A stretch of DNA of 7,909 bases from Pseudomonadales bacterium (lineage in GTDB: Bacteria; Pseudomonadota; Gammaproteobacteria; Pseudomonadales; DC-out160): NCBI GenBank assembly GCA_016765265.1, contig JAESQG010000122.1, positions 17,293 through 25,201 of the forward strand, given 5' to 3'. The stretch's first letter is position 1; each line of letters opens with the position of its first letter. Positions 1 to 6,305 of the stretch are shown here, piece after piece. The notes below the pieces were generated by a model. It was not told the origin of the DNA and searched no databases. It saw nothing but the letters and a program-made list of their open reading frames with translations. The translations under genes were made by a program, and so were the position numbers.

Positions 1-320
1 TTTAACTCGGTCATAGTACCCACGGTAGAGCGTGATGTACGTACCGGGTTCGTTTGATTGATGGCAATGGCGGGAGGAATCCCTTGTATGCTGTCAACGC
101 TAGGCTTATCCATCCTGTCGAGGAACTGTCGAGCATAGGCTGAAAAGGTTTCTACATACCGGCGTTGGCCTTCTGCATAAATAGTATCAAAAGCCAAAGT
201 AGACTTACCGGACCCACTAACACCGGTGACTACGATGAGTTCATTAGTGGGTAGCTCTAGATCGAGATTTTTTAGGTTATTTTGACGAGCACCCTTTATG
301 ACTATTGAATCTCGACTCAT
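1..320 (-). CDS. UvrA-like ABC ATPase, N-terminal fragment (cut by window edge)
   Basis: The first 106 residues of a UvrA-family protein are visible, starting at the ATG at 320 and running off the left edge. They hold the UvrA N-terminal signature: GARQNNLKNLDL, a Walker A GVSGSGKS at residues 33-40, then FDTIYAEGQRRYVE and SAYARQFL. UvrA is a cytoplasmic DNA-damage-sensing ATPase of nucleotide excision repair. The stretch around residues 80-105 (GIPPAIAINQTNPVRTSRS, then TVGTMTEL) differs from the canonical GLSPAISIEQK form. From memory it matches a UvrA paralogue group found in some proteobacteria, so this may be a second UvrA-like protein and not the main repair subunit. No strong ribosome binding site is visible. 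A 146-bp repeat-filled gap separates it from the upstream co-directional YihY gene. Family assignment is firm; paralogue status is moderately sure because the rest of the protein is missing. Confidence 0.88.
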   Translation of the reverse strand, partial: MSRDSIVIKGARQNNLKNLDLELPTNELIVVTGVSGSGKSTLAFDTIYAEGQRRYVETFSAYARQFLDRMDKPSVDSIQGIPPAIAINQTNPVRTSRSTVGTMTEL

Positions 321-466
321 TTCTGAAATCTACTCTGTTGGTAACTATTTATTGATCCGTCATACTAAATGAAATCCGGAACTAAATGAAATCTGAACTC
401 CATTTAGTTCCGCGACTGTATGATATTTAGGACTAGGTGATATTAGGGACCAGATGATCTTCGGGA
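321..466. other. Intergenic region between the YihY-like gene and uvrA-like gene
   Basis: This gap lies between two minus-strand genes. Most of it (365-466) consists of degenerate 16-18 bp repeats that continue from the 3' end of the YihY-like gene, and it contains a perfect 12-bp inverted repeat. The roughly 40 bases next to the uvrA-like start are AT-rich and would have to hold its promoter, but I see no convincing -35/-10 pair and no strong Shine-Dalgarno sequence. Confidence 0.6.
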
Positions 467-482
467 CTAAGCGACAACTGAA
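365..482 (-). repeat. Degenerate 16-18 bp tandem array starting at the yihY-like stop codon
   Basis: On the minus strand the last 16 bases of the YihY-like gene (TTCAGTTGTCGCTTAG, 467-482) are followed by six head-to-tail related units: 450-466, 433-449, 416-432, 398-415, 382-397 and 365-381. Examples are TCCCGAAGATCATCTGG, TCCCTAATATCACCTAG, TCCTAAATATCATACAG and TTCCGGATTTCATTTAG. Units 2 and 3 match at 13 of 17 positions and units 3 and 4 at 12 of 17; unit 5 is the most diverged. Most units end in TAG or a one-base variant. The similarity is modest, but the constant spacing supports a real decayed array. Confidence 0.6.
377..412. repeat. Perfect 12-bp inverted repeat (hairpin) upstream of the uvrA-like gene
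   Basis: CGGAACTAAATG at 377-388 is the exact reverse complement of CATTTAGTTCCG at 401-412, with a 12-base spacer. On the minus strand it lies downstream of the YihY-like stop and about 60 bases upstream of the uvrA-like start. No T-run follows it on either strand, so a classical Rho-independent terminator is unlikely. It could be an RNA hairpin protecting or attenuating the transcript, or a repressor site. One arm falls inside the degenerate array, so it may have arisen by inversion of an array unit. Confidence 0.6.
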
Positions 483-1744
483 TCCGCCATATCATTGAAA
501 TCAGCATCATATGTCCCGTTAAAGAGATCACAAACGGGAAAGTTCCAGCTTTTCTCAAAGGAGAGTTCGCGGATTTGGTAACCCTCCACCAAGCGTTGCA
601 GCCATGGGTTCACACTAAACAAATGCTCAAAATCAGTACCACTATCGGTCAACTCGTAAAACCAACCAAATTGCTTAAATAATTCAAACAAGCTGATGGT
701 ATCGAGGCTCATGGACAACATAAAATCACCTGCTTCTGTTTTTTGAATAAACTGTCGCTCTCGCAAATTTTCTCGCACTTCATCCCACTGACTCTGCATA
801 AGTTGTGGTAGTAAACTCAGTAATTGTTTATCTGAAAGAGCTTGCCCCTTGCGTTGTGCGACCCAAAAACAATGCAATACCAACAGTGTCGCAACCACAA
901 TATTAAGTGAGCGAGATTGCCACCGATAAGTCGATAATGCTCTGGTAAAAACGCCGCCCAACAACACGATAATCCAAGATAAATAAAGCCAAATTAAAAA
1001 TAGAGGAATGACAGCAAAAGCACCATACACCAGTTTGTAAGTAGGGAAATACGCAATGAACAGGGAAAAACTTTTCTTTGCTAATTCAAACACAACGGCT
1101 GCACCAAACCCGCCAATAATTCCTTTATCAATAGGCACCTTGCAATTGGGCACTGCAATATACAGCAAACTAAAAGCAAATCCAGTCAACATCAAGGGCA
1201 ACATGGCCAACAGTAACCATTGAATACCCATCAACTCTATGGTCTCAGATAGCAATTTTATGGAGGTAATATAAGAGCTAATCATAAAACCTATACCCAA
1301 CAATAATGGGCCCAGGCTCAGTACGGCCCAGTAACGCAGAAAACTAATAAGACCTTGCCTCGGCTCAGGCACATGCCAAATTCGATTAAATGTTTTTTCA
1401 ATTCTGAACAACATCATTAAAGAGGTGACAAACAACATAGCCACACCAACAGCCGTTAGATTTGTCGCTTGATTAGAAAAGTCAGATAAATAAGCCCGAA
1501 TCTCCTCTCCACTGCTCGGTATAAAATGCTTAAATAACCACGCCTGCATTTGATCTCCCACATCATGCAGTGTAGAAAAAGAGGATAAAATGGTGTACAT
1601 CACCGCCATAAACGGAACAATGGCTAACAATGTTGTCAAGGTTAGTGCTGACGCCGACTCCAAACAGCGAATAGTTTGGAGTTGTCCCACTACGTAACGA
1701 ATAAATCGATTGGTTTTGTTAAGGAGTTGATCGCGCTCAGTCAT
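467..1744 (-). CDS. YihY/BrkB-family inner-membrane protein with C-terminal extension
   Basis: This 425-residue protein belongs to the YihY/BrkB (UPF0761) family of inner-membrane proteins, once misannotated as ribonuclease BN. Its biochemical role is not established. Six hydrophobic segments are visible at about residues 34-56, 95-115, 136-160, 174-200, 208-232 and 240-266. Family-type motifs include FRIEKTFNRIWHV after the second segment, VPN at the end of the fourth, and LSWIIVLLGGVFTRAL in the sixth. The soluble tail from about 280 to 425 is the extension of the longer family members (around 400-430 residues, against about 290 in E. coli YihY). The start at 1744 is preceded by an AGAAGA-type purine stretch a few bases upstream. 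It lies 31 bp behind the FHA gene on the same strand, so it is probably the last gene of a three-gene operon. Its final 16 bases form the first unit of a degenerate tandem array. Confidence 0.9.
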   Translation of the reverse strand: MTERDQLLNKTNRFIRYVVGQLQTIRCLESASALTLTTLLAIVPFMAVMYTILSSFSTLHDVGDQMQAWLFKHFIPSSGEEIRAYLSDFSNQATNLTAVGVAMLFVTSLMMLFRIEKTFNRIWHVPEPRQGLISFLRYWAVLSLGPLLLGIGFMISSYITSIKLLSETIELMGIQWLLLAMLPLMLTGFAFSLLYIAVPNCKVPIDKGIIGGFGAAVVFELAKKSFSLFIAYFPTYKLVYGAFAVIPLFLIWLYLSWIIVLLGGVFTRALSTYRWQSRSLNIVVATLLVLHCFWVAQRKGQALSDKQLLSLLPQLMQSQWDEVRENLRERQFIQKTEAGDFMLSMSLDTISLFELFKQFGWFYELTDSGTDFEHLFSVNPWLQRLVEGYQIRELSFEKSWNFPVCDLFNGTYDADFNDMADSVVA

Positions 1745-1775
1745 TTAAATCTTCTTATTAATATAAAGCAAAAGA

Positions 1776-2747
1776 CTACTCGTTTTCCCATTCACTTATT
1801 TCCAGTTCAACGATCTCAAAATGGTCTTCAAGCTCTATCATAAACTCATCAACACTTTGATTACCCAATATCTTCACGATAGGCGGTCGAAGTACTTGTG
1901 AGTATTCTGGAGAAGCTTTGAAGTCTGATTCACTAAATTTGACAAAGCTGAAAATAACAACTGCTCCTATCCCTGTCACTGCAAATGCAATCATCCATTT
2001 TTGATGAATGTGCGTTGCATAAGACAAGTTATATTTGAGCAGCGCTGCCACAAGAATAAAAACACAAACTTGAATAAAGATGTCTTCCATCAATACACTG
2101 TTGGTCATGTATTCTATATAACCTTCCACAAGACCCACTAAACTAATAGCCGCTAAGACCAATGATGTATAAAATGGTTGGGCAAAAAAATGCGGTTGGT
2201 GATGCAATATTCGACCTGCAAGAGCCCACTGGCCTGCCCAGCCAATTCCCGCCAGAACGATAATCAAGCTAGTCATCGCCATATTTACCCATTTAAATTC
2301 AGTCATTAAAATCGAGTACTCGCTCAATCCTGAAATCAAGCACGCTAATGTCAACATTAGAAGAGGTATCAAGGGTCGTAGCATCGAATTATGTAACCAG
2401 CGGGAAAAAACCATCGCGCGCGTTGCATCTGTTGGATGATCTTCAGCTAGTAATATCAAATGGGTTCTACCCAGAATCAGGTTATCCCCAGAGCCTATCA
2501 GAAAACAAGGGTGTTTATTATTGACCGGCTCATCGTTGACCATAACTGGGTTGGTGAAATCCATAACCTCCATATTCCAACCCTCTTCAGTACGGAAAAA
2601 ACGAACCTGCTCAGCTGCAACAAAAGGGTCTGAAAGAACAAGATCATTTTTTAAGGCTCGCCCAACACTAAGGGAGTCAGCCTTAACTTTTACAAATTCT
2701 GTCAGCCTCCCGTGGCGTAAACCCAACCGAATAACTAACGACTCCAT
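1776..2747 (-). CDS. Membrane protein with degenerate N-terminal FHA domain
   Basis: This 323-residue protein has an FHA-type domain at about residues 1-100, followed by roughly five hydrophobic segments (about 123-143, 155-175, 192-210, 220-239 and 250-268) and a polar, acidic tail of about 55 residues. The FHA signature is seen in SVGRALKNDLVLSDPFV (Gly29-Arg30) and VMVNDEPV (Asn71). At the usual Ser-x-x-His site the sequence reads A44-A-E-Q47, so two residues normally involved in phosphothreonine binding or domain structure are replaced. The start at 2747 is well supported by TGGAGGT six bases upstream, lying inside the 3' end of the protease gene. The 13-bp overlap points to translational coupling and a shared function. 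With the FHA domain inside the cell and five membrane spans, the tail would be periplasmic, as is the protease. The exact function is unknown; a scaffold or regulator of the protease is an inference. Confidence 0.85.
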   Translation of the reverse strand: MESLVIRLGLRHGRLTEFVKVKADSLSVGRALKNDLVLSDPFVAAEQVRFFRTEEGWNMEVMDFTNPVMVNDEPVNNKHPCFLIGSGDNLILGRTHLILLAEDHPTDATRAMVFSRWLHNSMLRPLIPLLMLTLACLISGLSEYSILMTEFKWVNMAMTSLIIVLAGIGWAGQWALAGRILHHQPHFFAQPFYTSLVLAAISLVGLVEGYIEYMTNSVLMEDIFIQVCVFILVAALLKYNLSYATHIHQKWMIAFAVTGIGAVVIFSFVKFSESDFKASPEYSQVLRPPIVKILGNQSVDEFMIELEDHFEIVELEISEWENE

Positions 2748-4027
2748 TCGATGACCTCCAGAAACTTTCTCACTAGCGCCCGCACCTTATCCTGACTAAT
2801 ACCTACCGCCATGACCCGAACAATCAAACCTTTATCATTGGTATCCACCGATGCAACCACGAGGCTCGCGTCATAAAGTCCTCGATATTTTTTATATGCA
2901 CGTAGGCAGCTCGATACTTTCCATTCATGTTGACTAAGGGCAACAAAATCGGTGTGGCAAGAAAAATTCGTCGCATCTTCTTTACTATACACATTATTTA
3001 AGCCGCGATGATCGAATCGCCTTTCCATCAAATGATAAAACTGAAAGCTGTTCAGTTGCCTAGACTCATTCCATTCATAGCTATAGGAAAATGCACCCGT
3101 GGATAATGTATCACTTAAATAAATAGTATCTGAAGAACGACAATGCTGGTGAACGCCTTTATACAAATATTCGTCTTTATCCTCTGTATGCCCCCAACAT
3201 TCCAATGCCTCGCTAAGTTGCGTTGGCAGTAAAGCCTCCATAAAAATCTCTTTATTCCACTTCTTTTCCAACAACTCACCATAAAAGCTTTGCTGATCAC
3301 TCAGCAAAGCTTCCGTGATAGCCAACTCAAAATCATCGACTCTGCCATTTTTGATCACTAGGCTCAATAGTACATTAAGGTGCTCTATTGGAACCAAAAA
3401 ACTCAACTGCTCACTGCCTTTCGAAACATTTACGCCTATCACCCGCCCTTCTGCATCCAACGCAGGGCCGCCGCTCATCCCGGAGTTTAAAGAGCCTGAA
3501 AATAGAATTTTCTTGTAACGCGACTTCTTAACTAATCCATTGTAAATACCTTCTATAATAGTCATACCTAGGTCTAACGGGTTACCCATCGAATACAGAC
3601 GATCACCTTGTGAGATTTCACTGAGATTGAAATTGAAGTACTTGGATTCTTCCGCCACTATTTTACCAATGGCCAAGTCGTGGACTACGTCAATATTTTG
3701 CAACTCAATAGCGCCGGTTACACCCAGGTGATTAACATACTCTAAGCGATATTTATCAGGTTCATGCACATAGGAGGAGACAACATGGAAATTGGTGGCG
3801 ATCAAGCCATTGCCACTAACTAAGAATCCGGAACCAATAGCGCTCTTATCATCAGATGCGAGATCGATGACGCGTATTTGATAAACCTGCTGTTTTAGGT
3901 CACTAAAAAGATTACTCGCATCCTCTCGCGCCATAATTGCCGAAGAAGACAAGACCAACATTAATATTGGCGACAGATAAAACCCGAAATTAAAGAGTTT
4001 AATCATTGTAACATCATGCTTTCTCAT
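2735..4027 (-). CDS. Exported trypsin-like (HtrA/DegP-type, S1C) serine protease without PDZ
   Basis: This 430-residue protein begins with a signal-peptide-like segment (hydrophobic core about residues 16-31, ending in SSSAIMA) and then a trypsin-fold protease domain at about 40-225. The catalytic triad is readable: His81 in TNFHVV, Asp117 in VVHDLAIGKI and Ser185 in NSGMSGGPAL. This is the arrangement of HtrA-family proteases, but no PDZ domain follows. Residues 231-430 form a C-terminal region I do not recognise, holding the protein's only four cysteines (277, 296, 357, 374), which could form disulfides in the periplasm. The start is uncertain: ATG at 4027 is used here, but ATG at 4006 (MIKLFNFGFYL) gives a more typical short signal peptide. 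Neither has a strong ribosome site, though GAGAAAG lies upstream of 4006. It is probably the first gene of an operon with the overlapping FHA gene and the YihY-like gene, transcribed from the divergent region carrying the 21-bp array. Confidence 0.9.
   Translation of the reverse strand: MRKHDVTMIKLFNFGFYLSPILMLVLSSSAIMAREDASNLFSDLKQQVYQIRVIDLASDDKSAIGSGFLVSGNGLIATNFHVVSSYVHEPDKYRLEYVNHLGVTGAIELQNIDVVHDLAIGKIVAEESKYFNFNLSEISQGDRLYSMGNPLDLGMTIIEGIYNGLVKKSRYKKILFSGSLNSGMSGGPALDAEGRVIGVNVSKGSEQLSFLVPIEHLNVLLSLVIKNGRVDDFELAITEALLSDQQSFYGELLEKKWNKEIFMEALLPTQLSEALECWGHTEDKDEYLYKGVHQHCRSSDTIYLSDTLSTGAFSYSYEWNESRQLNSFQFYHLMERRFDHRGLNNVYSKEDATNFSCHTDFVALSQHEWKVSSCLRAYKKYRGLYDASLVVASVDTNDKGLIVRVMAVGISQDKVRALVRKFLEVIEWSR
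2754..2760 (-). promoter_or_regulatory. Strong Shine-Dalgarno of the FHA gene, inside the protease gene
   Basis: On the minus strand TGGAGGT sits six bases before the ATG at 2747. It lies within the codons for Leu-Glu-Val near the end of the protease. It fixes the FHA start and makes coupled re-initiation by ribosomes finishing the protease likely. It is the best ribosome site in the window. Confidence 0.85.
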
Positions 4028-4299
4028 CCCATGGCTATGTTAATCCACTACAGACTAAGGTTGATCCACTACAAACTAACGTTAATCCATTACAGACTAA
4101 AGTTGATCCAATACAGGCTACGGTTTACCCAGTTCAATGTAGTCTCGATTACCAGGTCGACTCGCTCAGTGAAGAGTGTATCACTTGCTAGTTCAGCTAA
4201 AATCCTAGGAACGTAAAGGAGCGATCGTGTAGGTAGAAATATTATCAGGCACTACACTTATTGGAATTAATATAGCAACCTGCGCAAGGCAAAAGCCCA
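4028..4299. other. Divergent intergenic region between the protease operon and the hybrid kinase
   Basis: These 272 bases must hold the promoters of both the leftward protease operon and the rightward kinase gene. The first half is filled by a 21-bp tandem array (4039-4122 plus a decayed fifth unit). The second half is unrepeated. The AT-rich stretch just upstream of the kinase (about 4255-4275, TTATTGGAATTAATATAGC) is the most promoter-like part, but no clean -35/-10 pair can be fixed by eye. The kinase ATG has only a weak AAGG-like site about 12 bases upstream. Confidence 0.5.
4039..4143. repeat. 21-bp tandem repeat array (four good units plus a decayed fifth)
   Basis: Four consecutive 21-bp units lie at 4039-4059, 4060-4080, 4081-4101 and 4102-4122. 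They share the consensus GTTRATCCAHTACARRCTA followed by two variable bases. A fifth unit at 4123-4143 matches its neighbour at about 12 of 21 positions. The array starts only 11 bases from the protease ATG at 4027, or 32 bases from the alternative at 4006. The period equals two turns of B-DNA, so any protein bound to each unit would sit on the same face of the helix. An open reading frame across it encodes LIHYRLR-type heptads, which is a by-product of a repeat length divisible by three. Confidence 0.9.
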
Positions 4300-6282
4300 A
4301 TGTCTATTCTAATTATTGATGACAACAAAGAAAATCAACAGCTTCTTTCAGCAATTCTTTCAGTCAACTATACGATTTACCGTGCCAGCACTGGCGGTGG
4401 TGGCATAGAGCTAGCACAGCAACTGATGCCAGAAGTCATCGTCTTGGATATAAATAGCACTAAGCTGGATGGTTATGGTGTACTCAAATTAATTAAAAAG
4501 AATCCACAAACTGGAAAAATCCCCGTTATCTTTCTAAGCGCCGAATGTTCTGAAACTTCAAATGCAGTGAAGGGACTCTTACTCGGGGCATACGACTGTT
4601 TAGTGATGCCAATTGATGATGCTCTACTAACAATAAAGGTAGACGCCGCCGTCCACTCGCGCCGGCAAGAGCTGGAACTACAGCAGACTAAAGAGCTCGC
4701 TCTCGAAGAGGGGGTGGACATTTTAGTTATTGATGATGCACCTGACATGGTTTTCCTGCTGGAGAGATCCCTCTCTGAGGCGGGTTATAAAGTAAGAAGT
4801 GCGAGCACCGGCAACCAGGGTCTCATCATGGCTCAAGAGCTGCGGCCTCAGCTGATTATTCTTGATGTATTGATGCCGGGGCTCAACGGTTTTGATACTT
4901 GTCGGCGTTTGAAAAGCATGCCCGATACAGAATTTATCCCGGTCATATTCGTTACCTCTGAGGACCTGACCAGCGCAGAAGAGGAAGGATTTAATGTGGG
5001 GGGTGTTGATTACATCACTAAGCCCATCAATATTCCCTTGTTACTCGCTCGATTGAAAATACACATGCAATTGAGGCTATACCAGGATTCCTTAGAAGAA
5101 GTTGTGAAGCAACGCACTAAGGCACTCAGAAACTCTTTGCATAAGCTTTCTAGAAGCAATCAAATAAAAGACGATTTCCTTACCATCATCAACCATGAAT
5201 TGAGAACTCCCCTCAATGGTGCCCAAGGCGCGCTGTACCTCCTCCAACATGACAAACAAATGCCTCCCGAACAGAATGAGTTAATTTCTACGGCTAGTGA
5301 TTCCTTGGAGGATCTTTGTGATCTGGTGGAAAATATTTTGATTTTAACTGAGGCCATAGCAGGCACTTTAAAGCTGGAGAAGAAACCTTTCTCACTATCA
5401 AAGGTATTACAAAACGTTTTCCACAGAGGCCATCAAAAAGCCGGCAACAAATCCCTCGATTTTTATCAGAATATAGAAACAGGTCTAGCGGACAGTTTTA
5501 TTGGTGATCCCGCTCAACTCACTCGTGTCATCTCACACCTTATAGATAATGCCGTTAAGTTTACTCATCATGGAAACGTTTCCTTCTCAGTACAGTTGAT
5601 GAAGGCCCCAGACATTAACGATATGATGAATCTGACAATCTGTGTAAAAGATACAGGAATTGGTATTGAGAAAGGTAAACTACAACAAATATTCCAGTTA
5701 TTCAGACAATTGGAAAGTGATTCTACACGACGCTTTAGTGGGCTAGGCATTGGACTTACATTTTGCCAGTCGCTGCTAATCTTAATGAATGGATCTATTC
5801 GGATTTCCTCGGAAGAAGATCACGGTACAACGGCGACTATGGAAATCCCACTACAGGTGGGTCAACCTGTGGATGTTCCGAAACTCAGCGCCCACGGGCC
5901 TACAGACTTATCACAAAAAACCATACTCATAGTCGAGGATAACCCCGTCAACTTGATGGTTGAAAAAAAGTTTGCCGAAAAATACGGGTTAAAGGTAATG
6001 ACAGCCTGCAATGGCGAAGAGGCAATTGTTCAATTAGAAAGCTCGAAGATAGATATTATCCTTATGGATTGTCAGATGCCAATCATGGATGGTTTCGAAG
6101 CAACAAGAGTCATTCGCAACTCGAAATCTTCAATTAAAAAGCTACCGATCATTGCGGTGACGGCAAATTCAACAACATTGGACCGAGAGCTTTGCATGGA
6201 ATCAGGGATGAACGACTACATACCAAAACCAATCGACCTCGATGAGCTAACATTGAAACTAGATCACTGGCTTTCCATTTAG
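4300..6282 (+). CDS. Soluble hybrid histidine kinase, REC-REC-HisKA-HATPase-REC
   Basis: This 660-residue protein has no membrane segment and no recognisable PAS, GAF or periplasmic sensor. Domain order: REC1 (about 1-125; Asp7/Asp8 pocket, phosphoacceptor Asp50), REC2 (about 138-258; Asp145/Asp146, Asp189, Thr219, Lys241), a coiled-coil-like linker (about 258-290), HisKA with His299 in NHELRTPLNG, HATPase (N-box around Asn417 in HLIDNAVKF, G1 DTGIGI 451-456, G2 GLGIGL 481-486) and REC3 (about 540-660; Glu546/Asp547, Asp590, Thr621, Lys643). By family knowledge it autophosphorylates at His299 and transfers to Asp590; the N-terminal receivers probably act as inputs. REC1 has Met103 where the conserved lysine of the switch site is expected (DCLVMPID, against DYITKPIN in REC2), so its response may be altered. 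There is no Hpt domain, so downstream partners must be encoded elsewhere. It is transcribed away from the protease operon, and a 13-bp tandem duplication starts at its stop codon. Confidence 0.93.
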   Translation: MSILIIDDNKENQQLLSAILSVNYTIYRASTGGGGIELAQQLMPEVIVLDINSTKLDGYGVLKLIKKNPQTGKIPVIFLSAECSETSNAVKGLLLGAYDCLVMPIDDALLTIKVDAAVHSRRQELELQQTKELALEEGVDILVIDDAPDMVFLLERSLSEAGYKVRSASTGNQGLIMAQELRPQLIILDVLMPGLNGFDTCRRLKSMPDTEFIPVIFVTSEDLTSAEEEGFNVGGVDYITKPINIPLLLARLKIHMQLRLYQDSLEEVVKQRTKALRNSLHKLSRSNQIKDDFLTIINHELRTPLNGAQGALYLLQHDKQMPPEQNELISTASDSLEDLCDLVENILILTEAIAGTLKLEKKPFSLSKVLQNVFHRGHQKAGNKSLDFYQNIETGLADSFIGDPAQLTRVISHLIDNAVKFTHHGNVSFSVQLMKAPDINDMMNLTICVKDTGIGIEKGKLQQIFQLFRQLESDSTRRFSGLGIGLTFCQSLLILMNGSIRISSEEDHGTTATMEIPLQVGQPVDVPKLSAHGPTDLSQKTILIVEDNPVNLMVEKKFAEKYGLKVMTACNGEEAIVQLESSKIDIILMDCQMPIMDGFEATRVIRNSKSSIKKLPIIAVTANSTTLDRELCMESGMNDYIPKPIDLDELTLKLDHWLSI

Positions 6283-6305
6283 GACTAAAGACTAGGAGTA
6301 AAGAC
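6280..6305 (+). repeat. 13-bp tandem duplication starting at the kinase stop codon
   Basis: TAGGACTAAAGAC (6280-6292), whose first three bases are the kinase stop codon, is followed directly by TAGGAGTAAAGAC (6293-6305). The two units differ at one of 13 positions. A shorter relic of the start of the unit is not evident beyond 6305. Confidence 0.8.

Noticed and set aside
377..412. Rho-independent terminator for the YihY-like gene
   Set aside because: The stem is AT-rich with a 12-base loop and no T-run follows on the minus strand.
467..1744. Annotation as ribonuclease BN
   Set aside because: The old name came from a mistaken gene assignment; this is a polytopic membrane protein with no nuclease motifs.
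3115..3518. Small open frames inside the protease gene on both strands
   Set aside because: They lie wholly within a clearly coding protease frame, have no ribosome sites and give no recognisable protein.
4039..4143. CRISPR array
   Set aside because: Units are directly adjacent with no unique spacers and there are no cas genes.
4016..4216. Plus-strand 66-codon frame with LIHYRLR-type heptad repeats
   Set aside because: The 21-bp DNA repeat automatically gives a 7-residue peptide repeat. The frame has no ribosome site, overlaps the protease start region antisense, and the repeat decays at DNA level without codon-type substitution bias that I can see.
4473..5750. Minus-strand open frames antisense to the hybrid kinase
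   Set aside because: They are shadows of the kinase frame, Ser-rich in the way typical of antisense reading, with no start signals.
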